The notes under the pieces: model-generated | Told to the model about the DNA's origin: nothing | The model's database searches: none | The model's input: only the letters and a program-made list of their open reading frames with translations | Made by a program: the position numbers and the translations under genes | From: Prochlorococcus sp. AG-686-J21 | Lineage (GTDB): Bacteria > Cyanobacteriota > Cyanobacteriia > PCC-6307 > Cyanobiaceae | Assembly: GCA_003210285.1 (NCBI GenBank) | Contig: QCVS01000009.1 | Coordinates: forward strand, 1-64,000 | Reading direction: 5' to 3' | DNA: 64,000 nt | Shown here: piece by piece, positions 21,030-31,583 of the stretch | Layout of the letters: each line of letters opens with the position of its first letter | Position numbering within the stretch: position 1 is the stretch's first letter

Positions 21030-22667
21030 TTATAAAACAATTGGTTCGACTCCACTAACAACAGGTGCTACTTTTTTTAAATCTAAACTCTCATTATCTT
21101 CAATAAATTGATTAAGATTCCATTGATTTTTAAATAGAATCACTGGTCTATTCCAGCAATCCTTCACTACTTTGCAATTAAAGATCCTTCCTAATTCATC
21201 AATAGCTGACCATCCATCTGAGACCCATCGTGCCAATTGGTATGGCATAGATTCAAGATTAGCATCTACTCCATATTCATTTTTTAATCTATGAATAACT
21301 ACTTCCAACTGTAATTGTCCAACAGCTGCAAGGATAGGATCTCTTTTGCTCTCATCAAAGTCATAAAGTATTTGAACAGCACCTTCCTCACGAAGTTCGT
21401 TTACTCCCTTCCTAAAGTTTTTAAATGCTGAAGGGTTTGGATTTCTAAGCCAACTAAATATTTCAGGACTAAAGGAGGGTATACCCTCATATTCAAGATG
21501 AGTGCCTGTATATAAAGTATCTCCGATAGAAAACATTCCAGGGTTATTAAGTCCAATTACATCCCCAGGATAGGCATCATCAACTACTTCTCTTTCTTGA
21601 CCAAATATTTTTTGAGGTCGAGATAATCTAATAGTTCTTCCTGTTCTAGAGTGTTTGACTGACATATCCTTTTCAAATTTTCCACTACAAATTCTTATAA
21701 AAGCAACTCTATCTCTGTGCTTTGGATCCATATTTGCCTGTAACTTAAATACGAAACCGCTAAATTCATCGCTTGCAGGCTCGATATCTCCTTTATTACT
21801 ATTTCTTGAAGTTGGTTTTTGAGCCATTTTTAAAAAACTATCTAAAAAGGGTCTTACCCCAAAATTTGTCATCGCCGAGCCAAAGAAAACAGGAGTAAGT
21901 GAACCATTAAAAATTTCTTCTTTTTCTAATTTCGAACCTGCCTCATCAAGAACCTCGAGCTCTTCAAGAGAGATATCAAGTAATTCTTTTTCTACATATT
22001 TTGAAAGTTCTTTATCATCTAAACTCATTCTTTTCTCATTTGACTGTTTTCCTCTAACAGCTTTATCAAATAAAATAACCTCTCTTGTAAATCTATCAAT
22101 AACTCCTCTAAATTCCTCACCTATACCAATCGGCCAATTGACCGGCAAAGTATTTAAACCAAGCTCTGATTCAATTTCATCAAGCAAAGAAAAAGGTTCT
22201 CTCCCTGGTCTATCCATCTTGTTAATAAAAGTAAAAATAGGTATTTTTCTCATTCTGCATACCTCAAATAATTTTCTTGTTTGAGGTTCTAATCCTTTAG
22301 CGGCATCTTCAAGCATTACTGCATTATCTGCGGCAGCTAAAGTTCTATATGTATCTTCAGAAAAATCTTTGTGACCAGGAGTATCCAAAAGATTTATTAC
22401 TGATCTTTCATATTCAAACTGCAAAACAGTTGAAGTAATTGAAATACCTCTCTGTTTTTCAAGTTCCATCCAATCAGAAGTTGCTTTCCTTTGATTACCT
22501 CTTGCTTTTACTGCCCCTGCTTGCTGTATAGCGCCTCCATACAAAAGAAGTTTTTCAGTGAGAGTTGTTTTACCAGCATCAGGATGTGAAATAATCGCAA
22601 AGTTCCTTCTTTTATTTACCGCCTCTAAGATATTTTTATTATTAAAGTTTTTAGTACTTGAACTCAT
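21030..22667 (-). CDS. prfC: Peptide chain release factor 3
   Basis: GTPase: [50 protein letters not shown]. Confidence 0.97.
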   Translation of the reverse strand: MSSSTKNFNNKNILEAVNKRRNFAIISHPDAGKTTLTEKLLLYGGAIQQAGAVKARGNQRKATSDWMELEKQRGISITSTVLQFEYERSVINLLDTPGHKDFSEDTYRTLAAADNAVMLEDAAKGLEPQTRKLFEVCRMRKIPIFTFINKMDRPGREPFSLLDEIESELGLNTLPVNWPIGIGEEFRGVIDRFTREVILFDKAVRGKQSNEKRMSLDDKELSKYVEKELLDISLEELEVLDEAGSKLEKEEIFNGSLTPVFFGSAMTNFGVRPFLDSFLKMAQKPTSRNSNKGDIEPASDEFSGFVFKLQANMDPKHRDRVAFIRICSGKFEKDMSVKHSRTGRTIRLSRPQKIFGQEREVVDDAYPGDVIGLNNPGMFSIGDTLYTGTHLEYEGIPSFSPEIFSWLRNPNPSAFKNFRKGVNELREEGAVQILYDFDESKRDPILAAVGQLQLEVVIHRLKNEYGVDANLESMPYQLARWVSDGWSAIDELGRIFNCKVVKDCWNRPVILFKNQWNLNQFIEDNESLDLKKVAPVVSGVEPIVL

Positions 22668-22696
22668 TAAATTCTATTTTAACAATCCCACTAAGT

Positions 22697-23392
22697 TTAA
22701 ACCTTACCATAAATGACTAAATATTGATCACCTTCTTCGAACACTTCTAAAGAGGATAATTTATTCTCAAAAATAAAATCTTTTAATTCTTTTGAAGTGT
22801 AAGAAGCCTTTAATGATGCGTAATAATCATTAGTCAAAATTTCATTATATTTCTCCCCACATTTTTCTTTTAAATATAAGGCTGATTGTTTATTAATCGG
22901 TCTTTTCAGATCTTTATGAAAATTTATAGTCAAATCACTTGATAATCTTTTTATGCAATTAAAAAAATCATCCAGATAAGTAATATGGTGAATTAAGCTG
23001 TTGCTAACTAATAAACTTATATTTTTTTTGAAAGAAATATCACATGATTTAAGGCTTTTTATATCTGCACAAATGTAACTCAAATTTTTTAATCGACTCC
23101 TACATAAGGAATTCTTTTTATTTAACTCAGCTATTCGAATCATCTCTTTGGAGCCATCAATACCAATAACATTGGCATTAGGCCATTTAGTTGATAACTT
23201 TTCAGAAATATTGCCAGGTCCGCATCCTAAATCAACAATCAATTCTTTTTCACTCAAATGAATATTATTTTTAATCAAGTAATGATTTATTTGACTAATA
23301 AGATTATTCTCTCCCTCTGAAAAGTCAGCTTTAGCATAAGAATCAACTTGGTCTTCTCTTTCCATTAATTCAGGTTCAACAGTTCTTTCCAT
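22697..23392 (-). CDS. Class I SAM-dependent methyltransferase
   Basis: LIVDLGCGPGNISEKLSTKWPNANVIGIDGSKEMI. Confidence 0.85.
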   Translation of the reverse strand: MERTVEPELMEREDQVDSYAKADFSEGENNLISQINHYLIKNNIHLSEKELIVDLGCGPGNISEKLSTKWPNANVIGIDGSKEMIRIAELNKKNSLCRSRLKNLSYICADIKSLKSCDISFKKNISLLVSNSLIHHITYLDDFFNCIKRLSSDLTINFHKDLKRPINKQSALYLKEKCGEKYNEILTNDYYASLKASYTSKELKDFIFENKLSSLEVFEEGDQYLVIYGKV

Positions 23393-23526
23393 AAACTTCC
23401 GTGAACAAAGATTTCATAATAAACATATTTTTACACAAACCGTTAAATAGTGGTAAGAATAGTTGCAGACGCCACAGGTAGAGTTATTCTTCCTTTACGG
23501 GTAAATTTACATACTTTTTTTTTATC

Positions 23527-25860
23527 GTGACAATTGCACCAAATAAAGCTTCCTCCGAGAGCAATTCTAATAATCTCAGAAAAGATGACTTCCCAAAAAC
23601 AGCTCCGGCTGCTTATCCTGTCTTCTTTAGGTCATATAGCAGAAAGACAGTTTCCGGGAAAAGAGAGAATTGGAGTGAAGTTGGAGAAAGAAATTTATCT
23701 GGATTAAAAGAATTAGGAAAACTCTCTGATCAAGAGTTGATGTTAATGAGAGAAATGCAGAGCAACCAAAAGGCTCAACCATCTGGAAGATGGTTATGGA
23801 TCGGAGGGACTCCATGGATTAATAAAAACCAGAATTTTTCAGGAGCATATAATTGTACATCGACAAATTTAATTGATTGGGAAGCTTTTGCCTTAATGAT
23901 GGATTTAGCAATGATGGGTTGCGGCACAGGAGCAATAATAGAGCCCCATTTTATAAATAAGCTTCCAACAGTAAAAAATAAAATAACTATTAAATCAGTA
24001 AGCGAAGTAGGAATAACTCCTAAAGACCAAAGGAACGAAAAATCTTCTTTAGAAATTAAAGGTAACGATATTTTTATAAAAGTTGGGGACAGCAGAAGAG
24101 GCTGGGTAGATAGTTATAAATATCTTCTTGAAGCATCAAGCAATGAAAGTCTTGAGAAAGAAGTTAATGTTCATATTAACTTAGAGGATATTAGGCCAGC
24201 AGGAGAATCATTAAAAGGTTTTGGAGGCATGGCGAATCCTATTAAATTAAAGGATCTGTATGCTCGAGTTGCATCTCTTTTAGGAAAAGCAATTGGTAGA
24301 AAGCTAAATACAGTTGAGTGTTGCTTACTAATCGACGAGGCAGCTGTAACAATAGTTGCAGGTAATATAAGAAGAAGCGCTGGTATGAGGCAGTTTGCAT
24401 CTGATGACAAAGAAGCAGCATCAGCTAAAGAGAATCTATGGAGTCAAGACGAAGACGGTAATTGGAGAATCGATCCCGAAAAGGACGCTCTTAGAATGGC
24501 AAATCATACAAGGGTTTATCATACAAAACCTACTTATCAAACAATTCTGGATGCTGTAACCAAGCAATTCCATTCAGGTGAAGGAGCAATTCAATTTGCA
24601 CCAGAAGCAATAGCAAGATCAAATGCAGATATTTTGAACGAAGAAGATCTCAAAAATGAATTCATAGAAATATATTCAGAACAAGGTAAGGAGGAAGCAA
24701 GAAACTGGATTAATCTTAATTACGGACCTTTTTCTGAAGAAGAACTAGATCATAGAATGAGTAGATATGGACTTAATCCTTGCGGAGAAATATTAGGCAA
24801 CGATTTTCATTGTAACTTGGCCGAAGTTCACCTAAATCAGATTGACCCTGAAAATATTGAAGAACAAAAAAAAGCTTTTAAAGCTGCAGCACTTTCAGTG
24901 GCATGTTTGCTAAATCATGAATTTGAAGTTGAAAGATATAGAAAAAGCAGGGAGTATGATCCTATTGTGGGTGTTAGTTTTACAGGATTATTTGATTTCT
25001 GTGTACATGCCTTTGGAACCCCTTGGTTAAAATGGTGGGAGGCTGGGAGACCTGATAATGAAGAAGGAAAAGAATTTAAAAAGCAAGAAGCTAAATTCTT
25101 AGATTCATGGAGAAAAACTGTAAAAGAAACAGTTTGGGAATACTGCGACAAACATAATCTCAGAAGACCTAATAGATGCACAACAGTTCAACCTGCCGGC
25201 ACCAAAAGTCTTTTAACAGGAGCAGCTCCTGGATGGCATCCACCTAAAGCACAAAGATTTTTAAGAAGAATAACTTTCAGAAAGAACGATCCTATTGCTT
25301 TAGCTTGTATGGATTATGGTTACTCTGTTGTTCCATCTCAATCTGACAAAGACGAGAAAGGCTGCTTGCTTGATAATCCATTTGATCCAAGATGTACTGA
25401 ATGGCTAGTTGAAATACCAACTGAAGTAAGTTGGGCCAATATAGAAGGAGCAGATCAAATAGATATAAATAACTTCTCTGCCCTTGCACAATTCGATTTT
25501 TACATGCAAGTTCAAAAGTTTTATACAGAACATAATACTTCTGCAACAGTAGAATTCAAAGAAAGCGAAATTGAAGACTTAGCAAAAGCAATACATAGTG
25601 CAATAGAAAATAACGAAGGTTATATTTCTGCAGCATTATTAGCTCGTTTCAGTGCAAATGCTACATTTCCAAGATTACCTTTTGAACCTATAAGCAAAGA
25701 GGAATATTTATCTTTGCAAGAAAAAGTAACTGAAAGGAAAGTAAATAACGATTTCTTTGATGCACTTAATAAATATGATATTGGAGAACTCTCCGAAGCA
25801 GGTCCAGCTGGTTGTGATTCAGATAAGTGTTTACTTCCGTTAGCTAAACCAGAAAATTAA
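23527..25860 (+). CDS. nrdJ: Adenosylcobalamin-dependent (class II) ribonucleoside-triphosphate reductase
   Basis: NPCGEI, GSR/GTKS loops, C-terminal GCDSDKC. Confidence 0.95.
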   Translation: MTIAPNKASSESNSNNLRKDDFPKTAPAAYPVFFRSYSRKTVSGKRENWSEVGERNLSGLKELGKLSDQELMLMREMQSNQKAQPSGRWLWIGGTPWINKNQNFSGAYNCTSTNLIDWEAFALMMDLAMMGCGTGAIIEPHFINKLPTVKNKITIKSVSEVGITPKDQRNEKSSLEIKGNDIFIKVGDSRRGWVDSYKYLLEASSNESLEKEVNVHINLEDIRPAGESLKGFGGMANPIKLKDLYARVASLLGKAIGRKLNTVECCLLIDEAAVTIVAGNIRRSAGMRQFASDDKEAASAKENLWSQDEDGNWRIDPEKDALRMANHTRVYHTKPTYQTILDAVTKQFHSGEGAIQFAPEAIARSNADILNEEDLKNEFIEIYSEQGKEEARNWINLNYGPFSEEELDHRMSRYGLNPCGEILGNDFHCNLAEVHLNQIDPENIEEQKKAFKAAALSVACLLNHEFEVERYRKSREYDPIVGVSFTGLFDFCVHAFGTPWLKWWEAGRPDNEEGKEFKKQEAKFLDSWRKTVKETVWEYCDKHNLRRPNRCTTVQPAGTKSLLTGAAPGWHPPKAQRFLRRITFRKNDPIALACMDYGYSVVPSQSDKDEKGCLLDNPFDPRCTEWLVEIPTEVSWANIEGADQIDINNFSALAQFDFYMQVQKFYTEHNTSATVEFKESEIEDLAKAIHSAIENNEGYISAALLARFSANATFPRLPFEPISKEEYLSLQEKVTERKVNNDFFDALNKYDIGELSEAGPAGCDSDKCLLPLAKPEN

Positions 25861-25940
25861 ATATTAAATTATTTGTAAATAAAAGAAATTTTTGTTTTTA
25901 AAAATTCAATTTATAGCTACATCTTAAGTAGGTATATAAA

Positions 25941-26204
25941 TTGACTATGACATTAAGCTTAAATATTGGTAATTTTTTTAATGATTCATCCACTCATGCT
26001 TTAGTTGACGAGCTCAGGAAAAGAAACACAGAAGAATTAATTTTAGAATTTGAAGAGAAATTTAACTCTACCAACGAAAAAAATCTACATATTTACATAT
26101 GTAGATTCCTTAAAAATAGATCTATATCGCGAGCTTTAGCTTCAAAGTGGTTAATTACAATGATTAACGACAAAGAGTCAAAAATTAATTCTCTGAAAAA
26201 TTAG
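25941..26204 (+). CDS. Hypothetical protein (87 aa)
   Basis: Intact ORF on the unshadowed strand. Confidence 0.55.
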   Translation: MTMTLSLNIGNFFNDSSTHALVDELRKRNTEELILEFEEKFNSTNEKNLHIYICRFLKNRSISRALASKWLITMINDKESKINSLKN

Positions 26205-26208
26205 ATAC

Positions 26209-26403
26209 TTAAGTTAGAGCAGAAAGCCTCCAAAGAGCTATTCCAAAAATTGAAACACCCATTATTAAAGTAAAAGCCAAGGCATTAACCACTTGAACCT
26301 TCTCAGTCATAACATTCGCAAATGGAAGCAACTGAGCATACAATGGTTTCTCTACAACAACTGCAGCTTTTTTACTAGGAGATTTCTTGTTTCTTGAGAA
26401 CAT
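26209..26403 (-). CDS. Small single-TM protein (64 aa)
   Basis: Lys-rich N-terminus then one hydrophobic segment. Confidence 0.6.
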   Translation of the reverse strand: MFSRNKKSPSKKAAVVVEKPLYAQLLPFANVMTEKVQVVNALAFTLIMGVSIFGIALWRLSALT

Positions 26404-26617
26404 AAAACAACATTATAATCATCTGAATTTTACATTTAAAAAGTAAAATTATTAACAATAAATAGATAAATTGAACAAAATGTAACCTGCATAAAAATTT
26501 AATTTATTTCTAAAAAAATTACATGAGAAAGAAACCTTAAAATAGATAATTAATGATTATAAAAATATTTTGAAAGAAACCTAGACAAAAAAAATTCTTA
26601 TGTGTTAAAGTAAAAAT

Positions 26618-26686
26618 GTAGCAGATGCTACCAAAACGTTCAACTTGTAATGATACAAGCCGCAAATCGACCTTAGCCATGGAACG
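26618..26686 (+). promoter_or_regulatory. Downstream-peptide / glutamine-riboswitch-like RNA
   Basis: CGTTC (26637)...GGAACG (26681-26686) P1; CTTGTA-atga-TACAAG P2; junction CGCAAATCGACCTTAGCCA resembles glnA/DP RNAs; 5' hairpin GTAGC-agat-GCTAC; followed by a short ORF. Confidence 0.72.
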
Positions 26687-26714
26687 GGGACTTGGGCGAA
26701 ACCGGAGAAAATAG

Positions 26715-26816
26715 ATGACACTTATCTACAGAGGACAAAAATACGTCCAAAGCAAAGAAGCAGCTAAGAAACAGCATGCTGAGTTAACTTATAGAGGTAA
26801 ATCTTACACAAGTTAA
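26715..26816 (+). CDS. 33-aa DUF4278-like peptide MTLIYRGQKYVQSKEAAKKQHAELTYRGKSYTS
   Basis: Two YRG-x-Y motifs; ribosome site GGAG upstream; terminator immediately after. Confidence 0.78.
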   Translation: MTLIYRGQKYVQSKEAAKKQHAELTYRGKSYTS

Positions 26817-26835
26817 TACTTTATTTAACATTAAA

Positions 26836-26868
26836 AAAGGCCACATAATGTGGTCTTTTTTTTTTTGA
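26836..26868 (+). terminator. Rho-independent terminator
   Basis: GGCCACA-taa-TGTGGTC followed by a long T-run. Confidence 0.85.
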
Positions 26869-26892
26869 TTAATGTATTAGATAATAATCTCA

Positions 26893-27057
26893 CTAATCAT
26901 CAAAAATCTTACAATGAGAATTTGTTGGATGCAAAATACATTCTTCATCCCAGTACTCATTAAAAGTATCTTTTGGTAGTTGATAATTAAAATCGTGCAT
27001 CCTCCATACATCATTCAAAGAATTGTTGAGGATAGTAAAGGGTGTTGTAAGTTTCAT
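26893..27057 (-). CDS. Hypothetical 54-aa peptide
   Basis: MKLTTPFTILNNSLNDVWRMHDFNYQLPKDTFNEYWDEECILHPTNSHCKIFDD*. Confidence 0.4.
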   Translation of the reverse strand: MKLTTPFTILNNSLNDVWRMHDFNYQLPKDTFNEYWDEECILHPTNSHCKIFDD

Positions 27058-27182
27058 AACCTTTCTTTGTAACTAGCTACTCTATAAAACGAGTCCACAT
27101 ATGAAGTCAAGCGAAGAAATACTCAATTCTTCTTTCAAAAATGATATAAGATGATCTAATATTGAATCTTAAGGAGTAAATT

Positions 27183-27332
27183 ATGTCAGAGGAAAAACCT
27201 TTATTTAAAGCCCCTTATGATATTAAAGATGTAAGTGCTCTCTTTGCAATAGTCGCCTTTGTTTTAATTATTGCTGCCATAGTTGGTAACAATTTATTTG
27301 GAATATTTCAGCAAAATGTTAATTTTGGCTAA
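27183..27332 (+). CDS. 49-aa single-TM peptide
   Basis: MSEEKPLFKAPYDIKDVSALFAIVAFVLIIAAIVGNNLFGIFQQNVNFG; upstream AAGGAG. Confidence 0.6.
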   Translation: MSEEKPLFKAPYDIKDVSALFAIVAFVLIIAAIVGNNLFGIFQQNVNFG

Positions 27333-27567
27333 TTCATTTTGATAATGGTTAATCCAATATCTACTTCATTGAAAAAACAAAAACCTATTCTTTAGTTACT
27401 TCAAGAAGATAAATATCAAGTAATACCTCTATGCCCATTTTTGTTGAATTTTAATTGTATAGATTTATTAATAGAACTAAGTCATATCAACCGATCTAGT
27501 ATTTTTACTTATTGATATCAATAAATTCTTCTAATAATATGAACAAAATTTATAAAAGGTTTATTTT

Positions 27568-27672
27568 ATGAGTATTCAAAGAAGTCAAAATTATAAGAGA
27601 CAGTCAAAAAGTAATTCAGAATGGCTAGATGAAATGATTAATATCATAGATAGAATGAAAAATAAACTTTAA
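27568..27672 (+). CDS. 34-aa peptide
   Basis: MSIQRSQNYKRQSKSNSEWLDEMINIIDRMKNKL*. Confidence 0.4.
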   Translation: MSIQRSQNYKRQSKSNSEWLDEMINIIDRMKNKL

Positions 27673-27969
27673 GTCGTAATCATAATGGGATTCCCACATT
27701 GCCCTATTTGTGTAGCTTTAGCGTTACTCACCTTTTGTGTAGTGGTCACTCGAAGCTATATGTTCTTTTTTCTTTATAACGAATCACTAAAAAGCAGATC
27801 TTATTTTTTACCTATTTGGATACAAACTTAAATTGTTTCTCAATCCGTGCTTAATCATAATTAGTTGATTAAGATCTATTGTTCATTATTAGCTGTTAAA
27901 AAACTAATAGATTATCTCAAAACGTTTACGTTCAAAAATATAACTAATAAAGAACTCTGAAATAAAACT

Positions 27970-28718
27970 TCAATCCTTGACAGCTATCTGCCAGTGTGGA
28001 AAATTTATACTTGATTTTTCTCTAATTAATTGTAATTTTCTAGAATTTATTTTTACAACTATTCCGTCAGTTGGATAGTCAGTAAATAATTTTTTATCTA
28101 ACCATTGTTTCCTAAAGACTTGGACTTGGCTTGTGTAATTACAACTTTTAATCTCTGGGGTGTTGAAGCCAAGTTTTTTAAGATATTGAATGGATTCGTA
28201 TTGATTAAGCTTTCCATTAATAATTTGGAAACCGCAAAAGCTGATACCTTCTGGAGACCCTGCTGCAGCTCGGACGAAGCCTGATGCAATTCTTTTGGAA
28301 AAGTTGGGAGATCTATTTGGAGTGAAAAGTTCGCCTCTAATTTGCATAATTCCTGAAACAGGAAGTTTGAAGGGTATGTCTTGAATTTCAGCAATTTTGT
28401 TTGTGACATCTATACCTTTTCTAGAAATGGACTTTTCTAAGTTGTCATCTCTGTATTGCAAAGCAATAGCAATGCCATCAATCTTAGGTTCTATTAACAA
28501 TCGAGTATCTGGTAGCAATCCTTCTAAAAATTCATCAATAGAATTCTTTTTTAATGAAGGTAATGGGAGAAATTTTTTATTAGTGAAGTAATCACAATCA
28601 GGCTCTATTCTTAAATGTTTTTTTCTAACTGATCAAATTGTTTATCTGCAATTAAGGCATTGCCTATTCTGTAATTGTGGTCATACCATTCGAGTCTATC
28701 TTCTAGATATGTTGTCAT
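27970..28718 (-). pseudogene. LigA-like NAD+-dependent ligase adenylation domain, frameshifted
   Basis: ATG 28718 frame (MTTYLEDRLEWYDHNYRIGNALIADKQFDQLEK) stops just after an A7 tract (28618-28624); the next frame continues HLRIEPDCDYFTNKKF...EPKIDGIAIAL...IRGELF...DGIVVKIN...WQIAVKD*. Confidence 0.75.
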
Positions 28719-28884
28719 AATTTATTGACTCTTTTAATATCATATAATTTTTGAAAACTAGATTGATATCTAGTTATATCAATAGATTTCATATGAAATT
28801 CTACATGTGTTTCAGAAAAGGTTTCTAAAAAATTAACCTTCTTTTGCTATAATAATAAAGTTAAAAATTTAATATTTTTCACTT

Positions 28885-28974
<90 letters not shown>

Positions 28975-29052
28975 TATTTATAGACAAGAAATTTTAACTT
29001 GTGTTTTTGGGAAACCAAAAGCACTTTTTTATTGGAAACATAAAATTTTTGA

Positions 29053-29775
29053 TTAGTCATATGTTTTTGAAGAGTCTTCGAGTAATCTATTTAACTCTAA
29101 GAGTTCTTCTTTAGTAAATTCGCGATATTTCCCTGTAGATACGTCTAAATTAATATTCATGATTCTTACACGCTTTAATGATCTTACTCTGTAGCCTAAG
29201 GACTCACACATTCTCCTAATCTGACGGTTAAGTCCTTGAGTAAGTATAATTTTAAATTTTTTTGGCCCCAATTGTTTTACGAAACAATTCTTAGTTATGG
29301 TATCTAATATCTTGACTCCATTACTCATACTTTGAATAAAATCTCTATTGATCGGACGATTAACACTTACAAGGTATTCTTTTTCATGATTATTTCTTGC
29401 TCTGAGTATTTTATTTACGATATCTCCATCGTTAGTTAAAAAAATCAGTCCTTCACTGGGCTTATCCAATCTTCCAATAGGGAAGATTCTTGTAGGATAT
29501 TTAATAAAATCTATGATATTGTCGGGTTCTACTGTTCTATCTGTTGTGCAAATAATTCCAACAGGTTTATTAAAGGCTAAATATATATTCTTTTGTTTTG
29601 TTGTTTTTTCTATTCTTTGACCCTCAACGTCTACTTGATCACTTTCCTCTACTTTGGTACCAATTTTAGGAATTTTACCATTAATGGTTACTTTTCCTTC
29701 TTCAATTAGTCTATCTGCTACTCTTCTAGAGCAGTAACCGACTTCACTTAAATATTTATTTATTCTGGTAGCCAT
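29053..29775 (-). CDS. RluF/RsuA-family pseudouridine synthase
   Basis: S4 domain RINKYLSEVGYCSRRVADRLIEEGKVTING; IFPIGRLDKPSEGL; GLNRQIRRMCESLGYRV. Confidence 0.92.
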   Translation of the reverse strand: MATRINKYLSEVGYCSRRVADRLIEEGKVTINGKIPKIGTKVEESDQVDVEGQRIEKTTKQKNIYLAFNKPVGIICTTDRTVEPDNIIDFIKYPTRIFPIGRLDKPSEGLIFLTNDGDIVNKILRARNNHEKEYLVSVNRPINRDFIQSMSNGVKILDTITKNCFVKQLGPKKFKIILTQGLNRQIRRMCESLGYRVRSLKRVRIMNINLDVSTGKYREFTKEELLELNRLLEDSSKTYD

Positions 29776-30102
29776 TTTGTCAAAGTTACCTTTTAATTAT
29801 TTGAAATTTAGTTATTTTCTCGAAAAAAAAATAATGACTTCATTTTAACCAATTGATTTAGTAAGCATAGTTAAATTACAACTTTGAAGAGATCCTGTTG
29901 TGACTTTTTTGACTGTTTTGACTGTTGCTATTGATCTACTACTAACTATTTAAATTCTTGTTTTCTTTCGAGCCTATGGATTGCTGACCAAGTTCCTGAT
30001 TTCTATTTAGATAATAGAACTATTTATTGTTTGATCTTAAGGTTTTATTGATTAACTCTCAGCGTGCTTGCATCATTCATCTGAATATTAAAAAATCATT
30101 TT

Positions 30103-30393
30103 TCATAAAAGATGTCTACACATATACCAAAAATGTTCTATGTCGATAGTGGTCGTTTTGAACTTATCAGTTTCTATATTTCTTGATGATGACCTTTGCA
30201 TTACAACTTTTATTGATGGATGTTTCATTGAATATACAGGTTTGAATCCTGCTTTTTTTGCTTCGCTATGAAGATCTCTCTTTTGATAGGAATCCATTCC
30301 ACAGAATAATATGGAGGGTTTATTATCTAATCCTTCTTCTGATTTCAACATTCTGTATTTTAAAACTTTTGCAATCTTTTCTAATTCCCACAT
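30103..30393 (-). CDS. Hypothetical protein (96 aa)
   Basis: Intact ORF. Confidence 0.45.
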   Translation of the reverse strand: MWELEKIAKVLKYRMLKSEEGLDNKPSILFCGMDSYQKRDLHSEAKKAGFKPVYSMKHPSIKVVMQRSSSRNIETDKFKTTTIDIEHFWYMCRHLL

Positions 30394-30421
30394 TATTATT
30401 TATTCAAAAAATAATCAATTA

Positions 30422-30625
30422 TTACTTATAGTATTTAATGACACTAAATACGCCAACAAAAAGGATAACAATTGCAACACCATAAAAGAAGAAAGGAATA
30501 ATCGGATATTTATATAAAGTATTTCTAACTTTCTGCTTGACCTTATCTTTATTAAATTCGGGTAAAACAAATTCTTTTTCTCTAGGGGGTAAACCCAAAT
30601 CTTTCCTTCTTTTAGCTTCTCCCAT
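30422..30625 (-). CDS. DUF2839-type membrane protein
   Basis: MGEAKRRKDLGLPPREK plus C-terminal TM. Confidence 0.8.
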   Translation of the reverse strand: MGEAKRRKDLGLPPREKEFVLPEFNKDKVKQKVRNTLYKYPIIPFFFYGVAIVILFVGVFSVIKYYK

Positions 30626-30729
30626 ATTAAAAGCAAGTTTATTCGAATACTAAATCAAATCGATATTATATTGTTTTTAATACACTCTTTATTTTTGTTT
30701 TTGTTAAAGTTTGTTTTTTGGTATTAACT

Positions 30730-30930
30730 ATGGAAAAAGGATTTGCAACAAAAACTTCAAGTACCAATAAAACAAAAAATATTATTTCTTCAAAAGACCC
30801 CAAAGGTAGACTCATACCATGGTCTCCTTGGCCACCAGCAAATTTTCAAACTCGCTATCCTGCTTTCCCCCTCGTTCTTACATTACTAATTATCTTAGTT
30901 GGGCAATGGTATATTTCTCTTTTGAGATAA
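30730..30930 (+). CDS. Hypothetical single-TM protein
   Basis: ATG within ORF track 30718-30930; GRLIPWSPWPPANFQTRYPAFPL then TM. Confidence 0.55.
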   Translation: MEKGFATKTSSTNKTKNIISSKDPKGRLIPWSPWPPANFQTRYPAFPLVLTLLIILVGQWYISLLR

Positions 30931-30986
30931 TTTAAACCCTCATATTAAATTTAAATTTAAAATAAGTTGAGGATATTTAAATAAAT

Positions 30987-31583
30987 TTGTTTTTCTTTTT
31001 TTTGTTTTCTGCACATTTGCAAGCAGTAATTGTTCCAATATTTCTTGGAATTAAATCAATTAATAAATTTAAAAATATAAAAAACCATGCTCTTATTCCC
31101 TTTGGTTTTATTTTTTTAGGTTTGGCCTCAATGTTTGAGATGATTGATCATACAAAAACAAATTGGATTTATATAGATCATTCTTCTCTCTTTAATTGGT
31201 TTTTTTATACTTTTCTTGCATTAGGCTTAACAAGTTTAACCATATCAGTTATTAAAAATAAATTTGCTATTAGAGTGAACATCTTCCTATGTTTTTGCTC
31301 AATAGTTTCCTATTTATTAATTGATAAAACGATCGCTCTTTCATTACAAGTACTTATTAGTATATTCTTAATTATAAATTGGCAAAGAATGTTTAAAGAT
31401 TGGATCTTCATTGCTTACCCAATCTTTGGCATTATTTTTACAACTTTCTTTGGAACAAATCTATCAATAACTGGAAACCAAATTTGGCATGTATTTATTG
31501 GCCCATCAGGGACTATTAGTGTAATTACTTTTTATTTAGTATTAAGGAGATCAAAAAATAAATTATCTGAGATTTTGAGATGA
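30987..31583 (+). CDS. Multi-pass membrane protein of unknown function
   Basis: Several TM segments; overlaps the downstream gene by 4 bp. Confidence 0.65.
   Translation: MFFFFLFSAHLQAVIVPIFLGIKSINKFKNIKNHALIPFGFIFLGLASMFEMIDHTKTNWIYIDHSSLFNWFFYTFLALGLTSLTISVIKNKFAIRVNIFLCFCSIVSYLLIDKTIALSLQVLISIFLIINWQRMFKDWIFIAYPIFGIIFTTFFGTNLSITGNQIWHVFIGPSGTISVITFYLVLRRSKNKLSEILR

Noticed and set aside
23400-23526. Cobalamin riboswitch upstream of nrdJ
   Set aside because: GCCAC is present but the B12-box consensus is not recognisable and the UTR is too short by eye
27685-27831. Possible 48-aa ORF MGFPHCPICVALALLTFCVVVTRSYMFFFLYN...
   Set aside because: CxxC motif is tempting, but there is no ribosome site and composition is atypical; insufficient support
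28098-28409. 103-aa minus ORF in the ligase region
   Set aside because: Alternate frame of the LigA-like domain
29895-29935. TTTTTTGACTG/TTTTGACTG short repeats
   Set aside because: Two imperfect copies in AT-rich intergenic DNA; expected by chance
30415-30636. 73-aa minus ORF
   Set aside because: Alternate frame of the recognisable DUF2839 protein (30422-30625)
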